Part shown: piece after piece, positions 56,447 through 64,000 of the stretch | How positions within the stretch are numbered: the stretch's first letter is position 1 | Layout of the letters: the number at the start of each line of letters is the position of its first letter | Source: Methanothermobacter tenebrarum | GTDB lineage: Archaea; Methanobacteriota; Methanobacteria; Methanobacteriales; DSM-23052 | Direction of reading: 5' to 3' | DNA: 64,000 nt | Assembly (NCBI RefSeq): GCF_003264935.1 | Contig: NZ_QLOE01000001.1 | Location: forward strand, 174,932 to 238,931 | Made by a program: the position numbers and the translations under genes | The notes under the pieces: model-generated | Database searches by the model: none | The model's input: the letters and a program-made list of their open reading frames with translations, nothing else | What the model was told of the DNA's origin: nothing

Positions 56447-56844
56447 TACATAACATATCCTATAGAGTAATGGTCCATGGAACAGAAGACGAAGAAAAGG
56501 TCATCAAAGCATTAAAGAACATACTACCCACAGCATCACCCCAAAGAGAAAAACTAGAAGGACACCATGGAAACCCACTAACACTCCTCAAAGGCAAAAT
56601 CACAGACAAAAAAGCAATAAGAGACTTCACAGAAAGGATAAAACCCCTATTGGGAGAATTAGACATTGAAAGGCATGTCGACGAAGCAGGCAACCTATTC
56701 CTAAGATTAGACAAACAAAGAGCATACAATGAGGAATGGAAACTAGTAAAACATGGAGATTCAATCCATTTAAAACTTAAAATAGAAGCTTATCCAGCCC
56801 GTCAAGAAGTGGCTATAAAAAACATCAAGAAACTAATCACATGA
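56443..56844 (+). CDS. RNA-binding protein of the PF01877 (exosome/ribosome-associated) family
   Basis: 133 aa with an alpha/beta fold of the PF01877 family that is regularly found between L15e and Rpp30 in archaea. '[20 protein letters not shown]', '[18 protein letters not shown]' are conserved regions. The start overlaps the L15e stop (ATGA) and its stop overlaps the next start. Role in RNA processing inferred from gene order. Confidence 0.8.
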   Translation: MIHNISYRVMVHGTEDEEKVIKALKNILPTASPQREKLEGHHGNPLTLLKGKITDKKAIRDFTERIKPLLGELDIERHVDEAGNLFLRLDKQRAYNEEWKLVKHGDSIHLKLKIEAYPARQEVAIKNIKKLIT

Positions 56845-57545
56845 AATTCTATGACCTCCACATCCAAGGGAAAAACTTCCAAGAAGACCAGAAATTACTC
56901 AAAGAAGCCCAAAGATTAGGTTATAGTGGAGCCGCCATCACATACTCAGACAAATCCTACAAAAAGGCTAAGGGGACATTCAAAAGATTAGAAGATGATT
57001 TTCAAGGTTTTGAGATCGTAAAAGCTGTTAATATAAGTGCAGAAACCCCAAGGCAGCTGAAAAAGAAAGTGGACAAATTCAGAAAAACAGCAGACATCAT
57101 CATAGTAGAAGGAGGAAACCCAAAGATCAACAGAGCAGCCTGTGAAAACATCAGAGTCGACATACTATCAAAACCCTACCAAAACAGGAGAGACCCTGGG
57201 ATAAACCATGTACATGCAAGGGCCGCGGCAGAAAACAATGTAGCGATAGAATTAAACACCAAGGACATTATAGTATCATATCTGAAAGTGCGCACCAGAC
57301 TATTCGAATATTACAGGGATATAATCAAACTTCACAGAAAATTCCACTTCCCAATTGTGATAACCAGCAGTGCAACATCAACCTATGATCTCAGAACACC
57401 AAAAGACACAATAGCCCTTTTCAAATGTATCAACATGCAAGAAGACGAGATCATAGATGCACTATCAACAATTCCAAGATCGATCATAGAATTTAACAGA
57501 CAAAGGGACTCCATGATAATCCTCGGAGCAAAAATAATCAAATAA
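56841..57545 (+). CDS. rnp3: Ribonuclease P protein component 3 (Rpp30)
   Basis: 234-aa TIM-barrel-like protein of the PHP-related Rpp30 family; 'IIVEGGNPKINRAACENIRV' and 'DPGINHVHARAAAENNVAIE' are characteristic. Binds Rpp21/Pop5 partners in archaeal RNase P, which matures tRNA 5' ends. ATGA overlap with the preceding gene; rnp2 (Pop5) follows 12 bases later. Confidence 0.93.
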   Translation: MKFYDLHIQGKNFQEDQKLLKEAQRLGYSGAAITYSDKSYKKAKGTFKRLEDDFQGFEIVKAVNISAETPRQLKKKVDKFRKTADIIIVEGGNPKINRAACENIRVDILSKPYQNRRDPGINHVHARAAAENNVAIELNTKDIIVSYLKVRTRLFEYYRDIIKLHRKFHFPIVITSSATSTYDLRTPKDTIALFKCINMQEDEIIDALSTIPRSIIEFNRQRDSMIILGAKIIK

Positions 57546-57557
57546 TAGGGGGATCCA

Positions 57558-57926
57558 ATGAGATTAAAGATTCTCCCCCCAAGTTTAAGGGAACCCCAAA
57601 GATACCTCGCAGTTGAAATCATAAGCGAAAAACCACTAGAAAAAAATGATATAGTATCCATAATATGGAACGCATGTCTCAGATTACATGGAGAATGTGA
57701 AACAAGCAAATTCAAACCATGGCTTATAAGGGCATGGGAGCCTATAAAAGATGGTGAAAACTACAAACAGAAGTGTATAATAAGATGTAAACGCGGAGAA
57801 GAAGAGAAAGTGAGAGCCGCACTATCTTCCACATCTCAACATGACAATAGGAGGGTGGCCCTTCACACCATTGGAATCTCGGGTACAATACGCTCAGCAA
57901 CACAAAAGTTTATTAAACTTAAATAA
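57558..57926 (+). CDS. rnp2: Ribonuclease P protein component 2 (Pop5)
   Basis: 122-aa RRM-like protein; 'PPSLREPQRYLAVEIISEKP' at the start and 'CIIRCKRGEEEKVRAALSS' are family features. Pairs with Rpp30 in RNase P. GGGGGAT precedes the ATG. About 70 bases separate it from psmA. Confidence 0.92.
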   Translation: MRLKILPPSLREPQRYLAVEIISEKPLEKNDIVSIIWNACLRLHGECETSKFKPWLIRAWEPIKDGENYKQKCIIRCKRGEEEKVRAALSSTSQHDNRRVALHTIGISGTIRSATQKFIKLK

Positions 57927-57994
57927 GAAAAAAATGATACAAAAAAATTCACTTTTATCCTATGTTCATAAAAAATGTATGAGAGGTTATATAA

Positions 57995-58744
57995 ATGCAA
58001 CCACTCCAAAGCGCAGGATATGATCGGGCCATAACAGTTTTCAGCCCCGATGGTAGGCTATTCCAAGTGGAATATGCGAGGGAGGCTGTTAAAAGAGGCA
58101 CGACATCACTAGGTGTTAAATCAAAAGAGGGTATAGTGTTAGCAGTTGATAAAAGACCCACAAGTAAACTTGTAGAACCGAAATCAATAGAGAAAATATT
58201 CCAAATAGACGAGCATATAGGCGCGGCTACCTCAGGTTTAGTAGCTGATGCGAGGGCTATAATAGAAAAGGCCAGACTAGAAGCTCAGATAAATAGGATA
58301 ACATACAATGAGCCCATAAGAGTGGAGAGCCTAGCTAAGAAGATATGTGATATGAAACAACTCTACACACAACACGGTGGTGTGAGACCCTTCGGAACAG
58401 CCCTGATCATAGGAGGAGTCAATGGAAAAGGATGCCGACTATTCGAAACAGACCCCAGCGGAGCCCTAATAGAATACAAGGCAACAGCAATAGGCGCTGG
58501 AAGACCAATAGCAATGGAAGAATTCGAGAAGAAATACCGCGACGATCTAACCCTAGAGGAAGCTATCAACCTAGCCTTGGATGCAATATACGAGGCCACA
58601 GAAGGTAAAACCACACCTGAAAGTGTTGAAATAGCAATAATCGATGCAAAGGATAAAAAATATAGGAAATTATCAGATGATGAAATAAGAGACCATGTTG
58701 AAGAACTCCTAATAAGGAAGGAAAAGGAGGAAGAAGAGGAGTAA
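57995..58744 (+). CDS. psmA: Proteasome subunit alpha
   Basis: Alpha-type 20S subunit: N-terminal gate/H0 helix '[20 protein letters not shown]' and '[20 protein letters not shown]' are diagnostic, and there is no catalytic N-terminal Thr. C-terminal tail is Glu-rich ('RKEKEEEEE'). 249 aa. AGAGGTT precedes the ATG. Stands in its usual place between RNase P and SBDS genes. Confidence 0.96.
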   Translation: MQPLQSAGYDRAITVFSPDGRLFQVEYAREAVKRGTTSLGVKSKEGIVLAVDKRPTSKLVEPKSIEKIFQIDEHIGAATSGLVADARAIIEKARLEAQINRITYNEPIRVESLAKKICDMKQLYTQHGGVRPFGTALIIGGVNGKGCRLFETDPSGALIEYKATAIGAGRPIAMEEFEKKYRDDLTLEEAINLALDAIYEATEGKTTPESVEIAIIDAKDKKYRKLSDDEIRDHVEELLIRKEKEEEEE

Positions 58745-58746
58745 GG

Positions 58747-59445
58747 ATGGTAAGCCTCGAGGATGCTGTTATAGCCCGCCTGGAGTCCCATGGGGAGAGA
58801 TTCGAGATACTCGTGGACCCTGACCTGGCCGCTGAATTCAGAAAGGACGAATCAAAAGTTGATATAGAGGATATATTAGCAGTCCAAGAAGTGTTCAAGG
58901 ACGCCAGGAAAGGGGATAAAGCATCCGAGGAGACCATGCGCAAACTTTTTGAAAGCGACGATCCACTTGAAGTCGCCAAGATAATACTCAAGAAGGGGAG
59001 CATACAACTCACAGCAGAACAGCGAAGACAGATGATAAAGGACAAACAGAAGAAGATCATTAACAAGATAGCCAGGGAAGCTATAAACCCACAGACAGGT
59101 CTCCCACACCCACCCAAGAGGATAGAAAAGGCCATGAAAGAAGCTAAGGTTCATGTTGACCCTTTCAAGACGGTAGATGAACAAGTTAACATAATCTTAA
59201 AAGCTATTCGCACTAAGATACCTATAAAATTTGAGAAGGTTAAAGTAGCCATTAAGATCCCCGGCGAAACCGCCGGCCCAGTTTATGGTATTATCTCAAA
59301 TTTTGGTAAAATACTTGAAGAAGAATGGCAAAAAGACGGATCATGGATAGCCATCGTAGAAATACCCGGAGGACTCCAAGACAGCTTTTACCAGAAAATG
59401 AGTGAAATGACAGGCGGCCAAGTCGAAACAAAACTCCTCAAATAA
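58747..59445 (+). CDS. SBDS family ribosome maturation protein
   Basis: 232 aa, three domains of the Shwachman-Bodian-Diamond protein: N-terminal FYSH ('[20 protein letters not shown]'), central helical bundle ('[20 protein letters not shown]', 'PQTGLPHPP'), C-terminal ferredoxin-like. Releases aIF6 from the 50S subunit with EF-2-like GTPase. Two bases after psmA. Confidence 0.93.
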   Translation: MVSLEDAVIARLESHGERFEILVDPDLAAEFRKDESKVDIEDILAVQEVFKDARKGDKASEETMRKLFESDDPLEVAKIILKKGSIQLTAEQRRQMIKDKQKKIINKIAREAINPQTGLPHPPKRIEKAMKEAKVHVDPFKTVDEQVNIILKAIRTKIPIKFEKVKVAIKIPGETAGPVYGIISNFGKILEEEWQKDGSWIAIVEIPGGLQDSFYQKMSEMTGGQVETKLLK

Positions 59446-59496
59446 ACTTCTTTTTCCTCCTATTCTATAAAAGTTTGGGAAGGGAGGCATGACTAT

Positions 59497-60195
59497 TTGA
59501 TATTAGTAAAGGATAAGGACATAGTGGTACCAGGTGAAATACTAGCCAAGAACGACTATTATCCTGGCAGGGGAACATTTAAGGAGAACAATAAGATATG
59601 TTCATCCCATGTAGGCTTGGTATCCATAAGGAACAAACAAATAAGCGTCATACCCCTTGTAAGTAAATATATTCCAAAGAGGGGAGATGTTGTCATAGGT
59701 GAAATAACAGATATAAGATTTTCGATGTGGGGATTAGATATAAATTCCCCATATGCAGGTTTCCTACCAGCCTCAGAAGTTTTTGGAAAAGAAAAAAGGG
59801 GCCTTGAGAACATATTCAATATTGGAGACGTTCTCTTTTTAAAAGTAGTGGATGTTGACGAGGTTAAAAAGGTCAAACTAGGCCTAAAAGGCAGAGGACT
59901 TGGAAAATTCAAGGGAGGAGTCCTCGTCTATATAACACCTAGTAAAGTCCCTCGTCTAATCGGTAAAAGAGGATCCATGATAAACATGATAAAAGAAAAA
60001 ACACGCTGCGATATCGTAGTAGGACAAAACGGGGTAGTATGGGTGAAAGGAGACCCTGAAATGGAGAAAATAGCCCGAAAGGTCATACTAATGATCGATA
60101 GAGAAGCTCACACATCCGGGCTCACCGATAGGGTGAGAGACACCCTCATAGAGCTTATAAAATCTGGAAAAGGAAATGAAAAGATTAAGGGGTGA
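59497..60195 (+). CDS. rrp4: Exosome complex RNA-binding protein Rrp4
   Basis: 232 aa: N-terminal domain, central S1 ('[20 protein letters not shown]') and C-terminal KH ('[20 protein letters not shown]'). Forms the RNA-binding cap of the archaeal exosome. The TTG start at 59497 has GGGAGG upstream. Its stop overlaps rrp41's GTG (GTGA). Confidence 0.95.
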   Translation: MILVKDKDIVVPGEILAKNDYYPGRGTFKENNKICSSHVGLVSIRNKQISVIPLVSKYIPKRGDVVIGEITDIRFSMWGLDINSPYAGFLPASEVFGKEKRGLENIFNIGDVLFLKVVDVDEVKKVKLGLKGRGLGKFKGGVLVYITPSKVPRLIGKRGSMINMIKEKTRCDIVVGQNGVVWVKGDPEMEKIARKVILMIDREAHTSGLTDRVRDTLIELIKSGKGNEKIKG

Positions 60196-60917
60196 TTATT
60201 ATCATCACACCAGATGAATTCAAAAGCGTATCAGAGGCTGCCAGAGAAGATGGAAGAGCACCAGACGAAATCCGACCATTAAAAATCGAAGCAGGAATAC
60301 TTGAAAGAGCTGATGGGTCATCATACCTTGAACTGGGTGGTAACAAGATACTAGTGGCAGTATACGGTCCCAGGGAGGCTCAGATAAAAAAATTACAAAG
60401 ACCGGACAGGGCAGTTATAAGATGCAGATACAACATGGCACCATTCTCAGTAGAGGAAAGAAAAAGACCAGGACCAGACAGAAGATCCGTTGAAATATCC
60501 AAGATAACAGCAGAAGCCCTAAGACCGGCTCTAATTTTGGAAAAGTTCCCAAGGTCAGTTATAGACGTTTTTATAGAAGTGTTGGAAGCAGAAGGCGGTA
60601 CAAGATGCGCAGGTATAACAGCAGCATCAGTAGCCCTTGCAGACGCTGGCATGCCAATGAAAGATATGGTAGTGGCTTGCGCAGCAGGTAAAGTGAACGG
60701 TAAAATAGTCTTAGACTTGTCAGAGGAAGAGGATAAACGTGGAGAAGCAGACATGCCAGTAGCCATCCTACCACGCAACAAGGAAATAACACTACTACAA
60801 AGCGACGGTAACCTCACACAAGAAGAATTCGAAGAAGCCCTAGACCTTGCGATAAAAGGATGCCTAAAAATAAACAAAGTACAAAAAGAAGCCCTAAAAA
60901 GGAAATATGGTGAATAA
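60192..60917 (+). CDS. rrp41: Exosome complex catalytic subunit Rrp41
   Basis: 241 aa RNase PH-type phosphorolytic 3'-5' exonuclease: '[18 protein letters not shown]', '[20 protein letters not shown]' and '[20 protein letters not shown]', which holds the conserved catalytic acidic residues. Starts at GTG 60192 overlapping rrp4. Pairs with Rrp42 in the hexameric ring. Confidence 0.95.
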   Translation: MIIIITPDEFKSVSEAAREDGRAPDEIRPLKIEAGILERADGSSYLELGGNKILVAVYGPREAQIKKLQRPDRAVIRCRYNMAPFSVEERKRPGPDRRSVEISKITAEALRPALILEKFPRSVIDVFIEVLEAEGGTRCAGITAASVALADAGMPMKDMVVACAAGKVNGKIVLDLSEEEDKRGEADMPVAILPRNKEITLLQSDGNLTQEEFEEALDLAIKGCLKINKVQKEALKRKYGE

Positions 60918-60919
60918 AA

Positions 60920-61735
60920 ATGGACATAGTACCCGAGATCACCCGCGAAAATATAATCAACCTCATAAACAAAAAAGAAAGAACTGACGGAAGAGCACTA
61001 GACGAATTCAGGGAAATATTCATAGAAACAGGAATTATAACAAAAGCGGAAGGCTCAGCTAGAGTAAAACTTGGCAACACCCAACTAATAGTAGGTATCA
61101 AACCCCAAATCGGAGAACCATTCCCAGACACTCCAAACATGGGCATTATCATAACAAATTCAGAATTACTACCAATGGCATCACCAACATTCGAACCAGG
61201 ACCACCAGACGAAAGATCAATCGAACTCTCAAGGGTCGTGGACCGCTGCATAAGGGAAAGCGACATGCTCAACCTAGAAAAATTATGTATAGTGGAAGGT
61301 AGCAGTGTATGGCTACTATTCATAGACTTGCACATCATAGACTACGACGGAAACTTATTTGATGCAGCAGTACTAGCGACAGTAGCAGCACTAAGAGACA
61401 CAAAACTCCCCACAGCAAAAATAGAAGAAGACGAAATAATACTAGATTATGAGAACCTAAAACCATTACCCCTTGAAAACACGGCACTAATGTGCACATT
61501 CGCAAAAATAGGAGACCAAATGGTACTAGACCCATCCCTAGACGAGGAAGAAATCCTCACAGCAAGACTATCAATAGGAATGCGATCAGACGGCACAATC
61601 TGCGCCATGCAAAAGGGGGGAGAAGGATCCCTAACCAAAGAAGACATCCTAGAAGCCATAAAAATTACAAAAGAGAAAATACCCCAACTCATAGAAGAAC
61701 TAGACAAAATCATACCACAAAACAAGGTGATCTAA
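60920..61735 (+). CDS. rrp42: Exosome complex subunit Rrp42
   Basis: 271 aa RNase PH-fold subunit without catalytic residues: '[18 protein letters not shown]', '[20 protein letters not shown]' and '[20 protein letters not shown]'. Contributes RNA-binding and structural surface for Rrp41. Two bases after rrp41. Confidence 0.95.
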   Translation: MDIVPEITRENIINLINKKERTDGRALDEFREIFIETGIITKAEGSARVKLGNTQLIVGIKPQIGEPFPDTPNMGIIITNSELLPMASPTFEPGPPDERSIELSRVVDRCIRESDMLNLEKLCIVEGSSVWLLFIDLHIIDYDGNLFDAAVLATVAALRDTKLPTAKIEEDEIILDYENLKPLPLENTALMCTFAKIGDQMVLDPSLDEEEILTARLSIGMRSDGTICAMQKGGEGSLTKEDILEAIKITKEKIPQLIEELDKIIPQNKVI

Positions 61736-61736
61736 G

Positions 61737-62006
61737 ATGGCAAGAACCAAAAAAGTAGGTATCACAGGAAGATTCGGGCCACGTTACGGCAGAAAAGCCA
61801 AAAGAGTTGTGAAAAAGATCGAAGAACAGATGAAAAAGAAACACATCTGCCCATACTGTGACAGGCCCGGAGTCAAAAGAATAAGCACAGGCATATGGAA
61901 ATGCAGAAAATGCGGGGAAACATTCACAGGAGGAGCATACTTACCCTCCACTCCAATGGGCAAAACCGCAACACGCCACATAAAAAGGATAACAGGAGGC
62001 CAATAA
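61737..62006 (+). CDS. rpl37ae: 50S ribosomal protein L37Ae
   Basis: 89 aa zinc-ribbon ribosomal protein with '[20 protein letters not shown]' and a further CxxC ('CRKCG'). Start begins 1 base past the rrp42 stop; basic N-terminus '[18 protein letters not shown]'. Confidence 0.95.
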   Translation: MARTKKVGITGRFGPRYGRKAKRVVKKIEEQMKKKHICPYCDRPGVKRISTGIWKCRKCGETFTGGAYLPSTPMGKTATRHIKRITGGQ

Positions 62007-62007
62007 A

Positions 62008-62139
62008 TTGTATAGATGCGCGAAGTGCGGAGCCCAAATCGACCTGAAAAAATACATGGAAAACAAATGCCCAAAATGCCGCTACAGGATACTATTCAAG
62101 GAAGTCCCACAAGTTAAAAGAACAATAAAAGCAAGATAA
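62008..62139 (+). CDS. rpoP: DNA-directed RNA polymerase subunit P (Rpb12-like)
   Basis: A short gene (TTG 62008 to TAA 62137-62139), 43 aa: '[16 protein letters not shown]' and '[20 protein letters not shown]', the CxxC...CxxC zinc-ribbon and conserved C-terminal basic tail of RpoP. Placed directly between L37Ae (1 base) and the Brix gene (0 bases), its standard archaeal location. Stabilises Rpb3/Rpb10-like assembly and open-complex formation. Confidence 0.93.
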   Translation: MYRCAKCGAQIDLKKYMENKCPKCRYRILFKEVPQVKRTIKAR

Positions 62140-62607
62140 ATGTTATTAACAACCTCCAGAAAACCTTCACAACGGACAAGATCGTTCTGCCAAAGACTTA
62201 AAAAAGCCATGGGATGCCCCTACATAAACAGGGGGAAAATGAATATCCAAGAAATCCTACAAAAGACAATAGAACACAAAGAATCAACACTAGCCATAGT
62301 ATCTGAGAAACATGGAAACCCCAGCAAAGTAACATTCTATAATACAAGAGGAGAAGAGATAGGATACATGACAATAAACGTAGCAATCCCCAAAAACCTT
62401 AAAACAAGACCAACAAAGAAAATAAAAGGGCCCATAGAGAATATAAGATTACTAAAAGGCCTGATACCATTCGAAGAGGGTGCTGGGTGGGATTTCTGGC
62501 TTGTAAAACCGGCCCATGGTAGATATAATATGATAATGGAATTATACCATGAAAAGAAACCAACAGGATTTAAAATATTCATAAAGAGAATCCATCTAGA
62601 GGATTAA
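62140..62607 (+). CDS. Brix-domain (Imp4-like) ribosome-biogenesis protein
   Basis: 155 aa: starts 'MLLTTSRKPSQRTRSFCQRL', then 'NPSKVTFYNTRGEEIGYMTI' and 'RLLKGLIPFEEGAG', the archaeal Brix fold. Related eukaryotic proteins assist rRNA folding/processing. ATG abuts the rpoP stop; its stop overlaps the pcc1 start (TAATG). Confidence 0.9.
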   Translation: MLLTTSRKPSQRTRSFCQRLKKAMGCPYINRGKMNIQEILQKTIEHKESTLAIVSEKHGNPSKVTFYNTRGEEIGYMTINVAIPKNLKTRPTKKIKGPIENIRLLKGLIPFEEGAGWDFWLVKPAHGRYNMIMELYHEKKPTGFKIFIKRIHLED

Positions 62608-62900
62608 TGATGAAACCCCAAAGAATCCAAGGAGAATTCCAGATACAACTAGAAGAAGCCGCCCATATAATATGGAAAGCAATAAAACCAGAAATAGAAA
62701 ACTCACCATCCACCAGATCAAAAATGAAAATAAAACTAGAAGATGATACAATAATCTTAAAAATAGAATCAAAGGATTCAACAGCATTTAGAGCCGCTAT
62801 GAACTCAACCCTAAGATGGATAAAACTCGCATATGATATAATAAAACTCGAAAAAGGTGATAATTTATGGAACTCCCAAAAAACATCCAACACCAACTAG
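62607..62900 (+). CDS. pcc1: KEOPS complex subunit Pcc1
   Basis: 97 aa with KEOPS Pcc1/CTAG domain: '[20 protein letters not shown]' and '[20 protein letters not shown]'. Acts as dimerisation hub in synthesis of t6A on tRNA. The start overlaps the Brix stop; ATG 62610 is an alternative. Its 3' end overlaps pfdB by 34 bases, an unusually long one. Confidence 0.85.
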   Translation: MMKPQRIQGEFQIQLEEAAHIIWKAIKPEIENSPSTRSKMKIKLEDDTIILKIESKDSTAFRAAMNSTLRWIKLAYDIIKLEKGDNLWNSQKTSNTN

Positions 62901-63238
62901 CCCAGTTCCAACAATTACAACAACAAGCACAGGCAATCTCACTACAAAAACAGACAGTAGAAAGACAAATCCAAGAAACCCAAAGAGCACTAGAAGAACT
63001 CTCAAAGGCAGAAGAAGACGCTGACATATATAGGACCGCAGGCAACCTCCTTATAAAAGCAAAAAAAGAAGAAATAGAAGAAGAATTATCAGACAAACTC
63101 GAAACCTTAAAATTGCGCGAAAAAACCATACAAAGGCAAGAAGAAAGGGTTATGAAAAAATTACAGGAAATGCAAGTCAACTTACAAGAAGCCATGAAAA
63201 GCGCCGGCCTAAAACCAGGAACGGGAGGCGCGACCTAA
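62867..63238 (+). CDS. pfdB: Prefoldin beta subunit
   Basis: 123 aa with two coiled-coil helices joined by a beta hairpin: '[20 protein letters not shown]' and '[20 protein letters not shown]'. Partner of prefoldin alpha in delivering unfolded proteins to the thermosome. GGTGAT precedes the ATG inside pcc1's end. Confidence 0.94.
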   Translation: MELPKNIQHQLAQFQQLQQQAQAISLQKQTVERQIQETQRALEELSKAEEDADIYRTAGNLLIKAKKEEIEEELSDKLETLKLREKTIQRQEERVMKKLQEMQVNLQEAMKSAGLKPGTGGAT

Positions 63239-63272
63239 ATTCTCCTATTTTCCCCCGGGGTGAAAAGCCGTC

Positions 63273-63548
63273 TTGAAAAAACTAACAAAAGAAGACTCTG
63301 ATAAAATAGCCAAGCTCCTATCAACAACAATAGAAAAATTCATCTTTTCAAAGATCTCCAAAAAGGAGATAAGAGACATAGACATCACAATAGTCCTAGA
63401 CTATGAAAAGGGCCTAGATGTTGACATCTCCATTGAATTAATCCCCTATGAATCTTCAAAAATCGAACCCGAGATAGTTAAGGAAGCCATTAACCTAGCC
63501 TACAAGGAACTAGACCAACACATCCAACATTTGGATGCTCCCCCATAA
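63273..63548 (+). CDS. DUF3194 protein
   Basis: 91 aa small alpha/beta protein found after prefoldin beta in methanogens (DUF3194); 'ITIVLDYEKGLDVDISIELI' is the conserved strand region. TTG start at 63273 follows GGGGTGA. Last gene of the superoperon. Function unknown. Confidence 0.8.
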   Translation: MKKLTKEDSDKIAKLLSTTIEKFIFSKISKKEIRDIDITIVLDYEKGLDVDISIELIPYESSKIEPEIVKEAINLAYKELDQHIQHLDAPP

Positions 63549-64000
63549 CATTTAGACCTCCCTAGCAATATTTCCCATTCATCTCATTCACCCTGGGATC
63601 TTGACTACTGATATCATCAAGGCGAAATAACATCACTTTAATTTTTTGAATACTAACCCCTCCGGGTTTAAACTATGATGATAAAATAATACTTTTTAGT
63701 AGTAATATATTTATATAGGATGGTACTAAATTGATAGGGTGAAGACTCCCTCCTCTAATATGCCAACACCCAATCTGAGGGGACGCTAAAAAAAATATTG
63801 TGGGAGCCGATATAACAATCCTTTTCGCTCAAAAAAATATTCCAATAGTCCCCTCAGCCTTCCTCCCCTAATTATTAATAAAATTAAAATAGAAAATCTT
63901 AAATACCATATCATAAAAATATTATCCATAATATAAGTAGAAAAAAGAGTATGATAAAATTTTTCCCTCCTAACAATTAGATCCCCATGCACCTCCCCCC
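63549..64000. other. Non-coding end of window with a promoter and a candidate small RNA
   Basis: No gene is supported. TATA box TATATTTATATAG (63706-63718) predicts a transcript starting at about 63740. The following 40 bases can form GGGTG (63737-63741)/CACCC (63767-63771) and CCCTC (63748-63752)/GAGGG (63777-63781), which interleave as an H-type pseudoknot. A minus-strand 68-codon open frame (63786-63992) has a G-rich site only 1 base before its ATG and is not credible. Confidence 0.35.

Noticed and set aside
57905..57926. Palindrome-like AAGTTTA-T-TAAACTT similar to the cbi/CobN motif
   Set aside because: It lies inside the end of the Pop5 gene and encodes conserved residues; no operator role can be argued.
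63739..63778. Box C/D sRNA (GTGAAGA ... CTGA)
   Set aside because: The C box has a mismatch at a key base and no D'/C' pair is visible.
63786..63992. 68-codon minus-strand open frame at the window end
   Set aside because: The G-rich site is only 1 base from the ATG, and the sequence is hydrophobic/aromatic in a way expected of AT-rich DNA.

Overview
The window is a stretch of a methanogenic archaeal chromosome, most likely order Methanobacteriales and close to Methanothermobacter. Archaeal hallmarks are the exosome/proteasome/RNase P superoperon, archaeal GluRS, GatDE, deoxyhypusine synthase, archaeal RibC, Trm10, KEOPS Pcc1, prefoldin beta, GGTGA-type ribosome binding sites and TATA promoters. 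Lineage hallmarks are VorABC with fused beta+gamma subunits, DapL downstream of gltX, and CbiMNQO. Thermophily is only inference. I saw no tRNA, rRNA, CRISPR array or intact transposon.

Layout. 1-4962 (+): RNase J (5' end outside the window), isoprenyl diphosphate synthase, GluRS and DapL. 4967-7241 (-): three secreted or membrane-anchored beta-sandwich proteins resembling a WxL/WxIP surface module. 7268-9170: a radical SAM protein divergent from a metallophosphatase, and a small membrane protein. 9216-12690: glutamate synthase pieces facing a CARF-like winged-helix regulator across a promoter with an 8-bp inverted repeat. 12836-14484: a small unknown gene, then a radical SAM/SPASM enzyme preceded by a 49-codon Cys-rich peptide gene, a candidate peptide-modification system. 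14781-22524: HisG, a TMEM175-type channel, Nudix, a decayed B12-domain sensor kinase, an HTH-CBS regulator, deoxyhypusine synthase, PyrF, Trm10 and a cupin. 22572-26346: an AT-rich surface-sugar locus with two intact genes between glycosyltransferase remnants. 26635-31290: Yip1 and toastrack-like proteins, the cobalt transporter cbiMNQO and ribC. 31353-32694: a second, smaller glycosyltransferase locus. 32761-40882 (-): XRE-cupin regulator, acyl-CoA synthetase, VorCBA, GatDE. 41333-42241: adhesin pseudogene. 42450-44564 (-): an unusual REC-REC-GT2 membrane fusion. 44856-49352 (-): a secreted, membrane-anchored CobN-like giant. 49525-55728: adenosine-specific kinase, CPBP protease, AfpA flavoprotein, ABC exporter, AhpD-like proteins and an SPFH/NfeD pair whose nfeD is frameshifted. 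55907-63548 (+): the exosome superoperon.

How it fits together. Besides housekeeping operons, the window holds cell-surface and metal functions. A 14-bp sequence, part of a 10-2-10 palindrome in front of the secreted CobN-like gene, recurs exactly in front of cbiM, suggesting one metal-responsive regulator controls both cobalt import and the extracytoplasmic chelatase-like protein. The Cys-rich peptide gene has its TATA box inside a perfect palindrome. Several loci (sensor kinase, glycosyltransferases, adhesin, nfeD) are decaying or frameshifted, so turnover is concentrated in surface and signalling genes.
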